A DNA stretch of 64,000 nucleotides, taken from the NCBI RefSeq assembly GCF_037076345.1, contig NZ_AP024702.1:5208001-5272000 (forward strand). Direction: 5' to 3'. Made by a program: the position numbers and the translations under genes. The first letter of the stretch is position 1; each line of letters opens with the position of its first letter. The notes beneath the pieces were generated by a model. It was not told the DNA's origin. It did no database searches and worked only from the letters and a program-made list of their open reading frames with translations. Of the stretch, positions 26,886 through 35,505 are shown piece by piece. The stretch comes from Haloferula helveola. Its GTDB lineage: Bacteria > Verrucomicrobiota > Verrucomicrobiia > Verrucomicrobiales > Akkermansiaceae.

Positions 26886-27305
26886 CTACTCCCCGGTCAC
26901 CGCGACCACGATCCGGCGCTCGTGGGGAGCGCGGCGGTGTTCGAACAGGAAGATTCCCTGCCAGGTTCCGAGAGCCATCCGGCCATTGACGACCGGAATC
27001 ACCTCGCTGCTGCGGGTCAATGCCATACGGATATGGCTCGGCATGTCATCGGGCCCCTCGTAGGTGTGCACGAAATACGGCGTGTCCTCGGGGACCAGAT
27101 GATCGAAGAAGGCCTCCAGGTCACGCCGGGCGCTCGGATCGGCGTTCTCCATGATTACGAGGCTGGCCGAGGTATGGCGGACAAAGACGGTAACCGTGCC
27201 CGTCCGGATTCCGCTGTCGCGGACGATCTCCTCGACCTCGGAGGTGATCTCGTAAGTCCCCTTCCCGCGCGTCCGGTAGCTGAAATCGCCTGCGCTGGCA
27301 CTCAC
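26886..27305 (-). CDS. yjbQ: YjbQ/UPF0047 family protein
   Basis: A 139-residue protein of the YjbQ family, whose E. coli member has weak thiamine phosphate synthase activity but whose physiological role is unclear. Markers are 'FVRHTSASLVIMENADP', 'HIRMALTRSSEVIPV' and the C-terminal 'GTWQGIFLFEHRRAPHER'. Its start codon lies within the last 4 bases of the E2 gene, so it is the last gene of the 2-oxoacid dehydrogenase operon. Confidence 0.92.
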   Translation of the reverse strand: MSASAGDFSYRTRGKGTYEITSEVEEIVRDSGIRTGTVTVFVRHTSASLVIMENADPSARRDLEAFFDHLVPEDTPYFVHTYEGPDDMPSHIRMALTRSSEVIPVVNGRMALGTWQGIFLFEHRRAPHERRIVVAVTGE

Positions 27306-28537
27306 AGCTTCTCGGGAGACTGCAGGAGTTGGTCGATCCGTGCCAGGAGCAAGCCCGCTCCGCCTCCGTCGACCACGCGGTGATCGAAGGTGACAATGAT
27401 TTCCGCTTCGGTCGCTGGGACGAATGCCTCCACTTCCTCACTCCACACGGGCTTCTTCACTCCGGCCGCGAGACCGAGGATCAGTGTCTCGTTCGGCAAG
27501 GGAATGGGCGTGCCGTGGGTAAGGCCGAAAGTTCCGAAATTGGTCACCGTTGCGATCCCCGCACGGGTGTCGTCTTCTCCAAGTCGTCGGCGGCGTGCGC
27601 GGTCGACCATGTCGGCGTAGGCGTTGGTCAATTGCCCGAGCGTCATCGTGTCGACGTGCCGCAGCACCGGCACCACAACGCCGTCATCGACCTGAACTGC
27701 CACACCGATGTCGAATGCCCGCGGGTGGACGATACGTTCGCCGATCAGGAAACCGGCGCTGGCGGGATCTTCGGAAAGCGCGATCGCGAAAGCCCGCAGC
27801 ACGTAAAGCGTCAGTCCCGGCTTCGGATCCTGTTGGCGCCGGTGGTCGAGCACCCGGTCCAGACGAACCGGCCGGCTCACGGTCGCGAGCGGACGGGTCC
27901 AGCTTCGACGCATCGCATCGGCCACCGCGAGCCGCATTGGCGACGCGTGGCTGCTCGGCCATGTCTCGATGTAGTCGAGGAACTTCTCAAGGTCCTCGAC
28001 CGTCACCCGGCCACCGGCACCGGTTCCGACGATCGCGGAAATGTCGGCCTCGCGAAGTCCGAGCTCGTCCATCCGCGCCCGCATCCGGGGCGAGATGTAG
28101 TGCGCTCCCTTGACTCCGGCAGGCACCGGCAGGCCGCGCACACTCGGCTCGACCACCGGCTGCTTCTCCTCGTAGCTGTCGTTGTCGACCGCGAAGTGGA
28201 GGTTCTTCTCCTCATCGGGTTGGGCAGCCGCTTCGGCGACCCGCTTCTGGGCCGCGGACTCAAGCGTCTCGACTCCGGTCTTGGTGACTTCCTCATCGGT
28301 GACCTCGAGCAGGCCGAGCATGGTGCCGACCGCATAGGTCTCGCCTTCTTTCGCGGTGATCTCCTTCACCGTGCCCTTGCACAGGGTGGTCACGCCCATG
28401 GTCGCCTTCTGGGTCTCCACCTCAATGACCTCCTGGTCGGCGGCAACTTCCTGGCCGGGCTCGATGTCGATCCGGATGATCGTCGCCTCGGCGATCGACT
28501 CGCCGAGCTGGGGCATGAAAATCGGAACGGTAGGCAT
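27302..28537 (-). CDS. 2-oxoacid dehydrogenase E2 (dihydrolipoamide acyltransferase)
   Basis: A 411-residue core acyltransferase of a pyruvate- or branched-chain-type dehydrogenase complex. One lipoyl domain (about 1-80) carries K44 in ETQKATM; most E2 proteins have ETDKA, so the residue before the lipoyl lysine is unusual. A peripheral-subunit-binding domain follows ('ISPRMRARMDELGL ... VGTGAGGRVTVEDLE'), then the catalytic domain with HRVVDGG (H386, D390). The ATG at 28537 was chosen because the lipoyl domain starts directly there. The gene lies 5 bases after E1 beta. No E3 gene is in the window. Confidence 0.94.
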   Translation of the reverse strand: MPTVPIFMPQLGESIAEATIIRIDIEPGQEVAADQEVIEVETQKATMGVTTLCKGTVKEITAKEGETYAVGTMLGLLEVTDEEVTKTGVETLESAAQKRVAEAAAQPDEEKNLHFAVDNDSYEEKQPVVEPSVRGLPVPAGVKGAHYISPRMRARMDELGLREADISAIVGTGAGGRVTVEDLEKFLDYIETWPSSHASPMRLAVADAMRRSWTRPLATVSRPVRLDRVLDHRRQQDPKPGLTLYVLRAFAIALSEDPASAGFLIGERIVHPRAFDIGVAVQVDDGVVVPVLRHVDTMTLGQLTNAYADMVDRARRRRLGEDDTRAGIATVTNFGTFGLTHGTPIPLPNETLILGLAAGVKKPVWSEEVEAFVPATEAEIIVTFDHRVVDGGGAGLLLARIDQLLQSPEKL

Positions 28538-28542
28538 GGGTC

Positions 28543-29511
28543 TCAGTAGGAAAGGAGTTCGCGCATGGCGACGCAGATCGACTCCGGCGTCGGGCGGTGA
28601 GCGGCCCAGAGTTTCGGGTGATACGGAACCGGCGTGTCGCGCGAGTTGAAGCGCTTTGGCGGAGCGTCGAGGAGATGGAAACCTTCGGCAGCGACCCGCG
28701 ATGCGACCTCGGCGGTCACGCCGCCCCAAGGAAAGGCTTCGCCAAGTGCCAACAGACGGCCGGTCCTCGCGACGCTCGCCAGCACGGTATCCATGTCGAG
28801 CGGCTTGACGGTCCGCAGGTCGACGACCTCGATCTCCCAGCCGCTCTCCTCCTGGAGGCGATCGGCAGCTCGGACCGCCTCGTGGACCATCGCGCTGTAG
28901 GTCACGATCGATGCGTGCTTGCCGGGCCGGGTGATGCGGGCTTTGCCGATCGGCAAACCGTCGCCATTGATCGAGTTCGCCTTGAGCCAGCGGTAGAGGA
29001 ACTTGTGCTCGCAGTAGATGACCGGGTCGTCCACCTCCACCGCCTGCAGAAGCATGTGGTAGGCATCGGAGACGGTTGCCGGAGTGACCACGACCAAGCC
29101 CGGATAGTGCGAGTAGATCGCCTCCATGCTCTGGCTGTGGAACGGACCGGATCCCGGAGTTCCGCCCGATGGCAAGCGGACGGTGATCGGAACGGGAACA
29201 CCAGTGCGGTAGAAGTGGGTGCCGGCCTGGTTGACGATCTGGTTGAAGGCGACCGACGAGAAATCCGCGAACTGCATTTCCACGATCGGACGCATGCCGT
29301 CGAGCGATGCGCCGATGGCCATGCCGATCATCGCGTCCTCACTGATGGGCGAGTCGAGCACGCGGCCCGGATAGGCTTCCGCAAGCCCCTTGGTCGCCTT
29401 GAAAGCGCCGCCGAAGCGGCTGATGTCCTGCCCGTAAAGGAATACGCGCGGGTCGTCCCGCAGGAGCTTGTCCTGCGCCTCACGAATCGCATCGACGTAG
29501 GTAATGCTCAT
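28543..29511 (-). CDS. 2-oxoacid dehydrogenase E1 beta subunit
   Basis: A 322-residue transketolase-fold subunit that with E1 alpha binds thiamine diphosphate and decarboxylates the 2-oxoacid. The start MSITYVDAIREAQ, 'FGGAFKATKGL', 'SPISEDAMIGMAIGA' and 'EMQFADF' are typical of the PdhB/BkdB/AcoB group. Its ATG overlaps the E1 alpha stop by 4 bases. The substrate (pyruvate, branched-chain keto acid or acetoin) cannot be fixed from sequence. Confidence 0.94.
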   Translation of the reverse strand: MSITYVDAIREAQDKLLRDDPRVFLYGQDISRFGGAFKATKGLAEAYPGRVLDSPISEDAMIGMAIGASLDGMRPIVEMQFADFSSVAFNQIVNQAGTHFYRTGVPVPITVRLPSGGTPGSGPFHSQSMEAIYSHYPGLVVVTPATVSDAYHMLLQAVEVDDPVIYCEHKFLYRWLKANSINGDGLPIGKARITRPGKHASIVTYSAMVHEAVRAADRLQEESGWEIEVVDLRTVKPLDMDTVLASVARTGRLLALGEAFPWGGVTAEVASRVAAEGFHLLDAPPKRFNSRDTPVPYHPKLWAAHRPTPESICVAMRELLSY

Positions 29512-30530
29512 GCCTCGGTCACCATCGAAAGCTTGGTCGAACGCGCATCCCACCGTTCCTTCCACGGATCCGGCGGCGGTTCCTGCTGGGCGGTCGCGAT
29601 GGCCAACTGGACCGCGTCCTCGACTTCGGTCTGCCAATCCGAAATCTCGCCTTCGGTGGCATATCCGGTCTCGATCATCTGTGCCGCGGCAACCTGCATG
29701 CAGTCCCGTCCCAAACCGCCGGCGCGGAGTTTGTCCGGCACGTAGCTGGCATCATCGTGTTCGCCATGCCCACTCAACCGGAGTAGCCGGGCAACCACCA
29801 TCTGCGGACCCGCGCCCGACCGTGCCCTGTCGATCGCTCCACCGATCACGCGCAGGCAATCGAGGAAGTCGGTGCCGTCGACGGATGAGCCCTCGACGCC
29901 GTAACCGACGGCCCGATCAAGCAGGTCTCCGCAGGCGAACTGTCGGTCGTTGGGGGTCGAGTAGGCGAACTGGTTGTTGGCAACCACGACCACCATCGGA
30001 AGACGTTCCACTGCCGCGGCGTTCAGTCCTTCATGGAAAGCACCGGTCGATGTTCCTCCGTCCCCGATGCATGTGGCACCCACGACACCGTCGAGCTTGC
30101 CCTGAAGACGGCGGGATAGAAGGACGCCTGCCACCACCGGGACCGAAGCACCCAGGTGGGAGATCATCGCGAGAAGCCCCTCCTTGGGTCGACCGCGGTG
30201 GATGTTGCCATCGCGGCCGTGCATCGGTCCGAGAGAGGAGCCGAGATAGGTCCGGGTGCAGTCGAGCATGTCCTCGCCGAAAGCGGATCGGCCGGCTTGG
30301 TCGCGGATCAGCGGGGCGAACACATCAGTGCCCCAGTTCAGGCCGCCGCCAAGCGACGCGCTTACCGCCTCCTGACCTTTCCCGAGGTAGACGCCGCCGA
30401 CGATCTTGCCGGCCTTGTACATGCTAGAGAGCTTGGTCTCCAGCTGGCGGGCCTCCAGCATCGCACGGAATACCTTCCGGGCGTGCTCGCGCTCGTCTCG
30501 GACTGGGGTGGCGTCGGCATCGGCTGGCAC
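29508..30530 (-). CDS. 2-oxoacid dehydrogenase E1 alpha subunit
   Basis: A 340-residue thiamine-diphosphate-binding subunit. The ThDP/Mg motif is GDGGTSTGAFHEGLN with the second part 'VVANNQFAYSTP'; 'PMHGRDGNIHRG' and 'ISHLGASVPVVAG' match the E1 alpha active-site region. The start is a GTG at 30530; no suitable ATG lies in frame before the conserved part. It heads the E1 alpha-E1 beta-E2-YjbQ operon. Confidence 0.93.
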   Translation of the reverse strand: MPADADATPVRDEREHARKVFRAMLEARQLETKLSSMYKAGKIVGGVYLGKGQEAVSASLGGGLNWGTDVFAPLIRDQAGRSAFGEDMLDCTRTYLGSSLGPMHGRDGNIHRGRPKEGLLAMISHLGASVPVVAGVLLSRRLQGKLDGVVGATCIGDGGTSTGAFHEGLNAAAVERLPMVVVVANNQFAYSTPNDRQFACGDLLDRAVGYGVEGSSVDGTDFLDCLRVIGGAIDRARSGAGPQMVVARLLRLSGHGEHDDASYVPDKLRAGGLGRDCMQVAAAQMIETGYATEGEISDWQTEVEDAVQLAIATAQQEPPPDPWKERWDARSTKLSMVTEA

Positions 30531-30657
30531 GCCGGGAGGCTAATGTGCGCCGCGACCGGGCCGCAAGGGGTTTGAGTCAGGGCATTTTCGGGTCGGTGCT
30601 GGACATTCCGGCGCACCGCCGTCCATAACCCGCCTCGAACCCGAATTACGCCCGATT

Positions 30658-31569
30658 TTGAAGCCTACCCTGCTCGTTCTCGCCGCCGGCATGGGCTCCC
30701 GCTACGGGGGCCTGAAACAGATGGATCCGATGGGTCCGAATGGAGAAACCGTCCTCGACTACTCGGTCTTCGACGCCATCCGGGCCGGTTTCGGCAAGGT
30801 GGTCTTCGTAATCCGGGAGGACTTCGCGGAAGCCTTCAAGGAAGGGGTCGGTGCCCGCTTCGCGGATCGGATCGAAGTCGAGTACGCCTTCCAGAAGCTC
30901 GACGATCTTCCCGACGGATTCGAGGTTCCGGCCGACCGCGTGAAGCCTTGGGGCACCTCGCATGCCGTTCGTGCGGCCCGCGACGTGATCAACGAACCCT
31001 TCGCCGTGATCAATGCGGACGACTTCTACGGTGCCGACGCGTATCAGGTGATCGCACGATGGTTTGCCGGACTCGGGAGTGACCCTGCGAAGAGTCACTA
31101 CTGCATGGTCGGCTATCCCCTGCGCAATACGCTGTCGGAACACGGATCGGTGAATCGCGGGATCTGCCAAACGACCGACGGCAGTCTGCTGAGCGACGTC
31201 GAGGAAGTGGTCGATATCGCACGCGGCGATGACGGCAACGTGCGCGGCACACGGATGGACGGCTCGATCCTGGAGATCCCGGAAGACAGCCCGGTGTCGA
31301 TGAACTTCTGGGGCTTCACCCCGGAATACTTCGCCCAACTCGAAACTCACTTCATCAAGTTCCTCACGGAGAAGGGCTCCGAGTTGAAATCGGAGTGCTA
31401 TATTCCGACGGTCGTCGACCAGTTGATCCGCGACGGCGCGGCCGACTGCGAGGTGCTCGACACTTCGGCATCGTGGTTCGGGGTGACCTATCCCGACGAC
31501 AAGCCCCATGTCGTCGAGTCCATCGCAAAGCTGGTTGAGGAAGGTGTCTACCCGACTCCGCTGGCCTGA
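30658..31569 (+). CDS. Sugar-phosphate nucleotidyltransferase
   Basis: A 303-residue protein of the NTP_transferase fold. It begins with the nucleotide-binding motif 'LAAGMGSRYGGLKQ' (residues 8-21), has 'VINADDFYG' as the metal-binding Asp segment and 'PVSMNFWGFTPEYF' further on. It would join an NTP with a sugar phosphate, but the sugar is not evident. The start is TTG at 30658, since the family motif follows within 8 residues. It diverges from the dehydrogenase operon over 127 bases and converges with the rRNA methylase gene (3-base gap). Confidence 0.85.
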   Translation: MKPTLLVLAAGMGSRYGGLKQMDPMGPNGETVLDYSVFDAIRAGFGKVVFVIREDFAEAFKEGVGARFADRIEVEYAFQKLDDLPDGFEVPADRVKPWGTSHAVRAARDVINEPFAVINADDFYGADAYQVIARWFAGLGSDPAKSHYCMVGYPLRNTLSEHGSVNRGICQTTDGSLLSDVEEVVDIARGDDGNVRGTRMDGSILEIPEDSPVSMNFWGFTPEYFAQLETHFIKFLTEKGSELKSECYIPTVVDQLIRDGAADCEVLDTSASWFGVTYPDDKPHVVESIAKLVEEGVYPTPLA

Positions 31570-31572
31570 CGG

Positions 31573-32349
31573 TCACTGACGTTCCTCACGCACGCGGCGG
31601 ATTTCCCACAGGGTGACCGCACTCGCGGCTGCCGCGTTCATGGAATCCATGACCGATGCCATCGGGATGCGGATGTGGTCGTCGCAGGCGGTCATCCAGA
31701 ATTGACCCAACCCGTCGGCTTCCGATCCGATGACGACGGCCAGCCGGCCTTCCGGAGGATCATAGGTCGCGAGATCGGTCGCGCGTTTGTCGCCCGTCGT
31801 CGCGGCCAATGAGAAGCCACCTGCTTTGAGGCAACGCAGGATCTGTCCGGCGTCCGCCACCTTGACCGGAATTCGGAACAGCGCGCCAGCCGAACTGCGC
31901 ACCGCCTTTCGCTCGAACGGCGATACCCCTTCGTGTCCGAAGATGACCGCTTCCGCACCGAGAGCGGCTGCATTCCGGATGATGGCGCCGGCGTTGGCGG
32001 CGTCCGTGAGCCGCGGACAGACGACCACCATCGCTTCTGGTCCAAGCTCGCCCATGAGTGCCGCGACGTCACCGGTATCCTCCGGTTGCTTCGCCAAACC
32101 GATCACACCCCGGTGAAACGCATACCCTGCGAGCTCCTCGAGTTCCGTGCGTGGCCGACGCAGCAATTCCAGTCCACTCCATTGCGGCGGATCCCACGTA
32201 CACTCCTCTCCCGCAAGCACACCCGCGACATCCCACCAACCGCCCAGCGCACCCTCGACCGCATGGCGACCCTCGAGAACCACCCACGGATCGACCCGCT
32301 GCCGGATCTGGATCCGCAGTTGCTTCACCCACTCGATTTCAGCCTCCAC
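31573..32349 (-). CDS. TrmH/SpoU-family RNA 2'-O-methyltransferase
   Basis: A 258-residue SPOUT methyltransferase. The N-terminal substrate domain contains 'VLEGRHAVEGAL'. The catalytic part has 'RLTDAANAGAIIRNAAALG' (motif 1 with N and R), 'VIGSEADGLGQFW' (motif 2) and 'IPMASVMDSMNAAAASAV' (motif 3), the usual SpoU set. The start is GTG. The exact RNA target (rRNA or tRNA) is unknown. Confidence 0.9.
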   Translation of the reverse strand: MEAEIEWVKQLRIQIRQRVDPWVVLEGRHAVEGALGGWWDVAGVLAGEECTWDPPQWSGLELLRRPRTELEELAGYAFHRGVIGLAKQPEDTGDVAALMGELGPEAMVVVCPRLTDAANAGAIIRNAAALGAEAVIFGHEGVSPFERKAVRSSAGALFRIPVKVADAGQILRCLKAGGFSLAATTGDKRATDLATYDPPEGRLAVVIGSEADGLGQFWMTACDDHIRIPMASVMDSMNAAAASAVTLWEIRRVREERQ

Positions 32350-32703
32350 GCGCCCGGATTAGCAGTGCTCCGAACCAAGGTCCACTCCGCTCATCAACCG
32401 TGACGCATGAGCTCGTCTGTCAACACATTTCGGTGCCCGGCCCGGGGCGATTTCCTTTGCCAAAACAGGCCCGGAACGTGAGGATACCTACAACTGCTGT
32501 GTTCGTCCGTTACGGCAAAGTGCCCGGACCGACTCTATTAAATATGGGGCATCAAGCTGCCAAATCGACGATGGTCACGCCTTCTCAGGAAGACTCGGAG
32601 TCGATCAGCCGCCCCGCTTGTTGAGACACCGGAACGTGGCTCACGACGCCGGGGACGGCACAGCGGTTTCTCTCCCCCCTTTTCGGGGGGCGAAGGGCAC
32701 CGC
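32350..32703. other. 354-base region without a convincing gene
   Basis: Between the RNA methylase start and the glycosyltransferase stop there is no coding frame with sensible protein character on either strand. Visible items are an AT-rich tract TATTAAATAT (32536-32545) in an otherwise GC-rich context, and a hairpin CCCCCC-TTTTC-GGGGGG (32674-32690) just beyond the glycosyltransferase stop. That hairpin lacks a following T run on either strand. It may hold the methylase promoter or an unrecognised small RNA. Confidence 0.5.
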
Positions 32704-33693
32704 TCAGCAGACGGACCAGAAGTCGTGCCCTTCAACGCGGCCATGTTCCAAGGCAAGCGAGCTGACTTGCTCGCGACCGCCTTCGATTCCCACCGCGCCG
32801 AGAACAACGGCATCGGGCCAGTGCTGATTCAACTCTTCGGCCGCCACCACAGGCACTCCTTGAATCGACTCCCCGATACGGCGGGGATGCACTTCAAGAA
32901 AGCCGTGGACGGCCACGTTTCGCTCCATGAGCCCACGAGCCAGACGCTTGCCGATCGGTCCTGCACCCGCGACGACCACCCCGCTGCGTTTCACTTCGGA
33001 CAGCCGGGACAAGTAGTGGCACCGCATCTCCGTCCTCGCGCTCTCGCCGTAACGAGGATCGCTACGGGTCAGGCGACGCGGAGAATCTCGCCAGTCGAGT
33101 AGGACTCGCTGGATTCTGCCGAACCGCCCCCCGCGCTCCAGCATGCGTAGCCAGAGATCGTGGTCTTCGGCCCACGGGACATCGGCGTATCCGCCCGCCT
33201 TCAGCAAAGCATCGCGCCGGACGAGAACGCTGGGATGGATCACAGGGCACTCAATGAATCTGGATGCTGCGATGGCATCGGAATCGACCAAGGAGTTCGT
33301 CCACTCGACATAGCGCTGCATACCCCGCCCGCAGGCATCGATGAGGCGAACTTTCGAGCTCACCACATCGAGTTGATTCCTCTCGCCGATTTCCAACTGG
33401 AGGCTCAAGCGGTCCCGATGGGAGATGTCATCGGCATCCATGCGGGCGATCCACTCTCCACGCGCCTGCTCCAAACCGGCCTGAAGCGCCGGAACGATCC
33501 CGGCCGATGTCGGCATTCGGATCAGCCTGATGCGCGGATCCGTCTCCGCCCCTAATCGGGCACAAGAGTCGTCCTCCGATCCGTCATCGATTGCCAACAA
33601 TTCGAAGTCGGAGTGGCTCTGGCCGAGAATACTCCGCACCGCCGAGGAGATCGTCGGAGACGCATTCCGGAACGGCAGCAGCACCGAGATCAT
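32704..33693 (-). CDS. Family 2 glycosyltransferase with C-terminal Rossmann-like domain
   Basis: A 329-residue protein. Residues 1 to about 215 are a GT-A fold glycosyltransferase: MISVLLPFRNA, 'ELLAIDDGSEDDS', the metal motif ARMDADD and 'PWAEDHDLWLRM'. From residue 238 a nucleotide-binding-like motif 'GVVVAGAGPIGKRLARGL' begins a separate domain of about 90 residues, ending in 'HDFWSVC'. Such C-terminal domains resemble CoA-binding/Rossmann segments found in sugar acetyltransferases. Its ATG shares one base with the stop of the CPXCG gene (TGATG). Acceptor unknown. Confidence 0.85.
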   Translation of the reverse strand: MISVLLPFRNASPTISSAVRSILGQSHSDFELLAIDDGSEDDSCARLGAETDPRIRLIRMPTSAGIVPALQAGLEQARGEWIARMDADDISHRDRLSLQLEIGERNQLDVVSSKVRLIDACGRGMQRYVEWTNSLVDSDAIAASRFIECPVIHPSVLVRRDALLKAGGYADVPWAEDHDLWLRMLERGGRFGRIQRVLLDWRDSPRRLTRSDPRYGESARTEMRCHYLSRLSEVKRSGVVVAGAGPIGKRLARGLMERNVAVHGFLEVHPRRIGESIQGVPVVAAEELNQHWPDAVVLGAVGIEGGREQVSSLALEHGRVEGHDFWSVC

Positions 33694-33866
33694 CACGAGT
33701 CCCCCAGCCCATGCGCGGTGGCGCCGTTGGAGTCGAACCGGATCACCAACGGGCGACAGCAAACCTCACAATCGTAGTCCACCTCGGCCGGAAGCTCCTC
33801 GGGCGGAGGAGAAAGCACATCGAACCACTCAAAACAGGTGGGACACTGGACCGAGCACAGCTCCAT
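33693..33866 (-). CDS. CPXCG-type cysteine-rich zinc-binding protein
   Basis: A 57-residue protein with two CXXC knuckles, C8-P-T-C11 and C33-E-V-C36, the second followed by CRPL. This is the pattern of the small CPXCG zinc-ribbon family. It is upstream of and overlaps the glycosyltransferase by one base. The ATG at 33866 starts the family-length protein; the open frame upstream to 33980 is not similar. Confidence 0.8.
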   Translation of the reverse strand: MELCSVQCPTCFEWFDVLSPPPEELPAEVDYDCEVCCRPLVIRFDSNGATAHGLGDS

Positions 33867-33988
33867 GGCCTGTGATCCTAGGAAACAAGGGACCTGAGGC
33901 GAGCCGGAAGCCCGCGTTTGACGTTTTGCAAAATGCGATGTTAGGTTGGTCTGAACGTTGCTTCCGCAACACAACCCCAATCAATGCC

Positions 33989-34354
33989 ATGAAGATCCGA
34001 GACTACGCCCTTCTTGCCGCCATTCCGTTTGCCTTCGCCGCCTGCTCCGAGGACCCGAAGCCTGCTGAAGATGCGAAAGCCGCGATGGAAGATGCCGCCG
34101 CCGCGGCTGAAGATGCCGCTGAAGCCGCTGGCGAAGCCGCTGAGGCTGCTGCCGAAGCTGCCGGAGACGCTGCCGCCGAAGCCGCAGAGGCCGCGGAAGC
34201 TGCCGGTGAGGGAGCCGCTGAAGCTGCGGAAGAAGCGGCCGAAGATGCCGCCGAAGCGGCTGAGGATGCCGCCGACGCTGCCCGTGAGGCCGCCGCCGAC
34301 GCTCTCAACAACGCCGCTGATGCCGTGACTCCTGCCGGCGACGACGCGGAATAA
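33989..34354 (+). CDS. Alanine/glutamate-rich lipoprotein with coiled-coil repeats
   Basis: A 121-residue lipoprotein. The signal peptide MKIRDYALLAAIPFAFAAC ends at the lipobox cysteine (residue 19). From about residue 30 to 112 the sequence is almost only A, E, D and G in EAAEAA / EDAAEAA units, predicted to be a long amphipathic helix with alanine faces like small Ala-zipper lipoproteins (Lpp-like in principle). A strong intrinsic terminator follows (34381-34419). The role is probably envelope structure, by inference only. Confidence 0.85.
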   Translation: MKIRDYALLAAIPFAFAACSEDPKPAEDAKAAMEDAAAAAEDAAEAAGEAAEAAAEAAGDAAAEAAEAAEAAGEGAAEAAEEAAEDAAEAAEDAADAAREAAADALNNAADAVTPAGDDAE

Positions 34355-34380
34355 GCATCACGCTACTTATCGTTTCACCA

Positions 34381-34419
34381 CGCCTCCGGTCCGCAATGTC
34401 GGTCCGGGGGCGTTTTTTT
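34381..34419 (+). terminator. Intrinsic terminator of the Ala-rich lipoprotein gene
   Basis: Stem CGCCTCCGG (34381-34389) pairs with CCGGGGGCG (34404-34412) with one G-U, around a short inner loop, followed by seven T residues (34413-34419). It lies 27 bases after the lipoprotein stop and before the SurA-like gene, so the two are separate transcripts. Confidence 0.88.
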
Positions 34420-34481
34420 GCCCGCCCTTTCGCCGCTTGCAATCGGCCCTCCGCCGGGAAACGATCCCGCCCCGTATCCCC

Positions 34482-35501
34482 ATGAACCGATTCTGGATCT
34501 TTCCCCTAGTTGCCCTCGGCACGTCGCTTGCCCAGGAGCCTCCCGCAGCGCCGCCGATCCGTAGCGGACTTGTCGAGGTCAACCGGATCGCCGCGGTTGT
34601 GAATGGCCGTCCGATTACCGCCAAGGAAGTCGGCGTGATGCTCGGACCCGAGATCGCCCGTCTGATGGCGGAGTTCCCCCGCCGCGGCGCCGAGTTCGAA
34701 CGTCAGGTCAAGGAGGCTCGCGACGGGATCGTTCAGGAACTCGTCGACCGCGAGCTCATCATGAGCGAGTTCAAGCAACGGGAGAAGCTCGGTGCCAAGC
34801 TGCCGGACCGTGTGGTGAACCAAGAGATCGAGCGTCAGGTCCGCGAGCTCTACAATGGTGACAATCAGCGCTTCAGGGACGAGTTGACGAAGGCCCGGAT
34901 GAGCATGGCGAGCTATCGGGAACTCACTCGCGAGAAGCTGATCGTCCAAGCCATGCGCCAGGAGAAGTTCAAGGACGCGCCTCCACCGCTGCCGGGAGAG
35001 ATCCAGAAGGAATACCAGGAAGCGAAGGACGGACTGCGCGACACGAACAAGGACGTCATCAGCTATCGCAAGATCTTCCTTCCGCGCGTGGATCCGAGCA
35101 ATCCGCTCGCGACTCCGGAGACCCAGCTGCAACTTGCCGAGACTCTGGCCGAAGAGTTACGCGTCGGTGCCGACTTCGGTGAGCTCGCACAGAAGCACTC
35201 GGGTGATGCTTTCGCCGACAAGGGAGGTCTGCAGGAAGACGTCGCACGTCCGGACCTTTCGCCGGAGTTCGCTGCGATCCTCTTCGACGCCGAACCGGGA
35301 AAGATTCTCGGACCTCTCGAAGACCCGGCCGGATTCACGATCGCCAAAGTCGAGAGCATCCAGAAAGGCCCCGCTCCGCCCCTCGGTGAGATCCGCGATC
35401 TGATTGAGCAGCGTGTCCGCGTGAAGAAGACGTCCACGCGCTACGAAGAGTGGATCACCGACCTCCGCGATGACGCGCAGGTCGACATCAAACTCGACTG
35501 A
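34482..35501 (+). CDS. Periplasmic peptidyl-prolyl cis-trans isomerase (SurA/PpiC-like)
   Basis: A 339-residue secreted chaperone. A signal peptide (MNRFWIFPLVALGTSLAQ) precedes a SurA N-terminal-type helical region ('RIAAVVNGRPITAKEVG') and a parvulin domain (about residues 190-295; 'DFGELAQKHSGDAFADKGG', 'GPLEDPAGFTIAKVE'). It likely assists outer-membrane protein folding. It is followed by pdxA with only 4 bases between its stop and the GTG, as surA-pdxA order in many bacteria. Confidence 0.9.
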   Translation: MNRFWIFPLVALGTSLAQEPPAAPPIRSGLVEVNRIAAVVNGRPITAKEVGVMLGPEIARLMAEFPRRGAEFERQVKEARDGIVQELVDRELIMSEFKQREKLGAKLPDRVVNQEIERQVRELYNGDNQRFRDELTKARMSMASYRELTREKLIVQAMRQEKFKDAPPPLPGEIQKEYQEAKDGLRDTNKDVISYRKIFLPRVDPSNPLATPETQLQLAETLAEELRVGADFGELAQKHSGDAFADKGGLQEDVARPDLSPEFAAILFDAEPGKILGPLEDPAGFTIAKVESIQKGPAPPLGEIRDLIEQRVRVKKTSTRYEEWITDLRDDAQVDIKLD

Positions 35502-35505
35502 AACC

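Noticed and set aside
32671-32690. C6-loop-G6 hairpin as an intrinsic terminator of the glycosyltransferase
   Set aside because: No T run follows on the minus strand (next bases are AGAGAAACC), so it is kept only as a note in the gene-free region.
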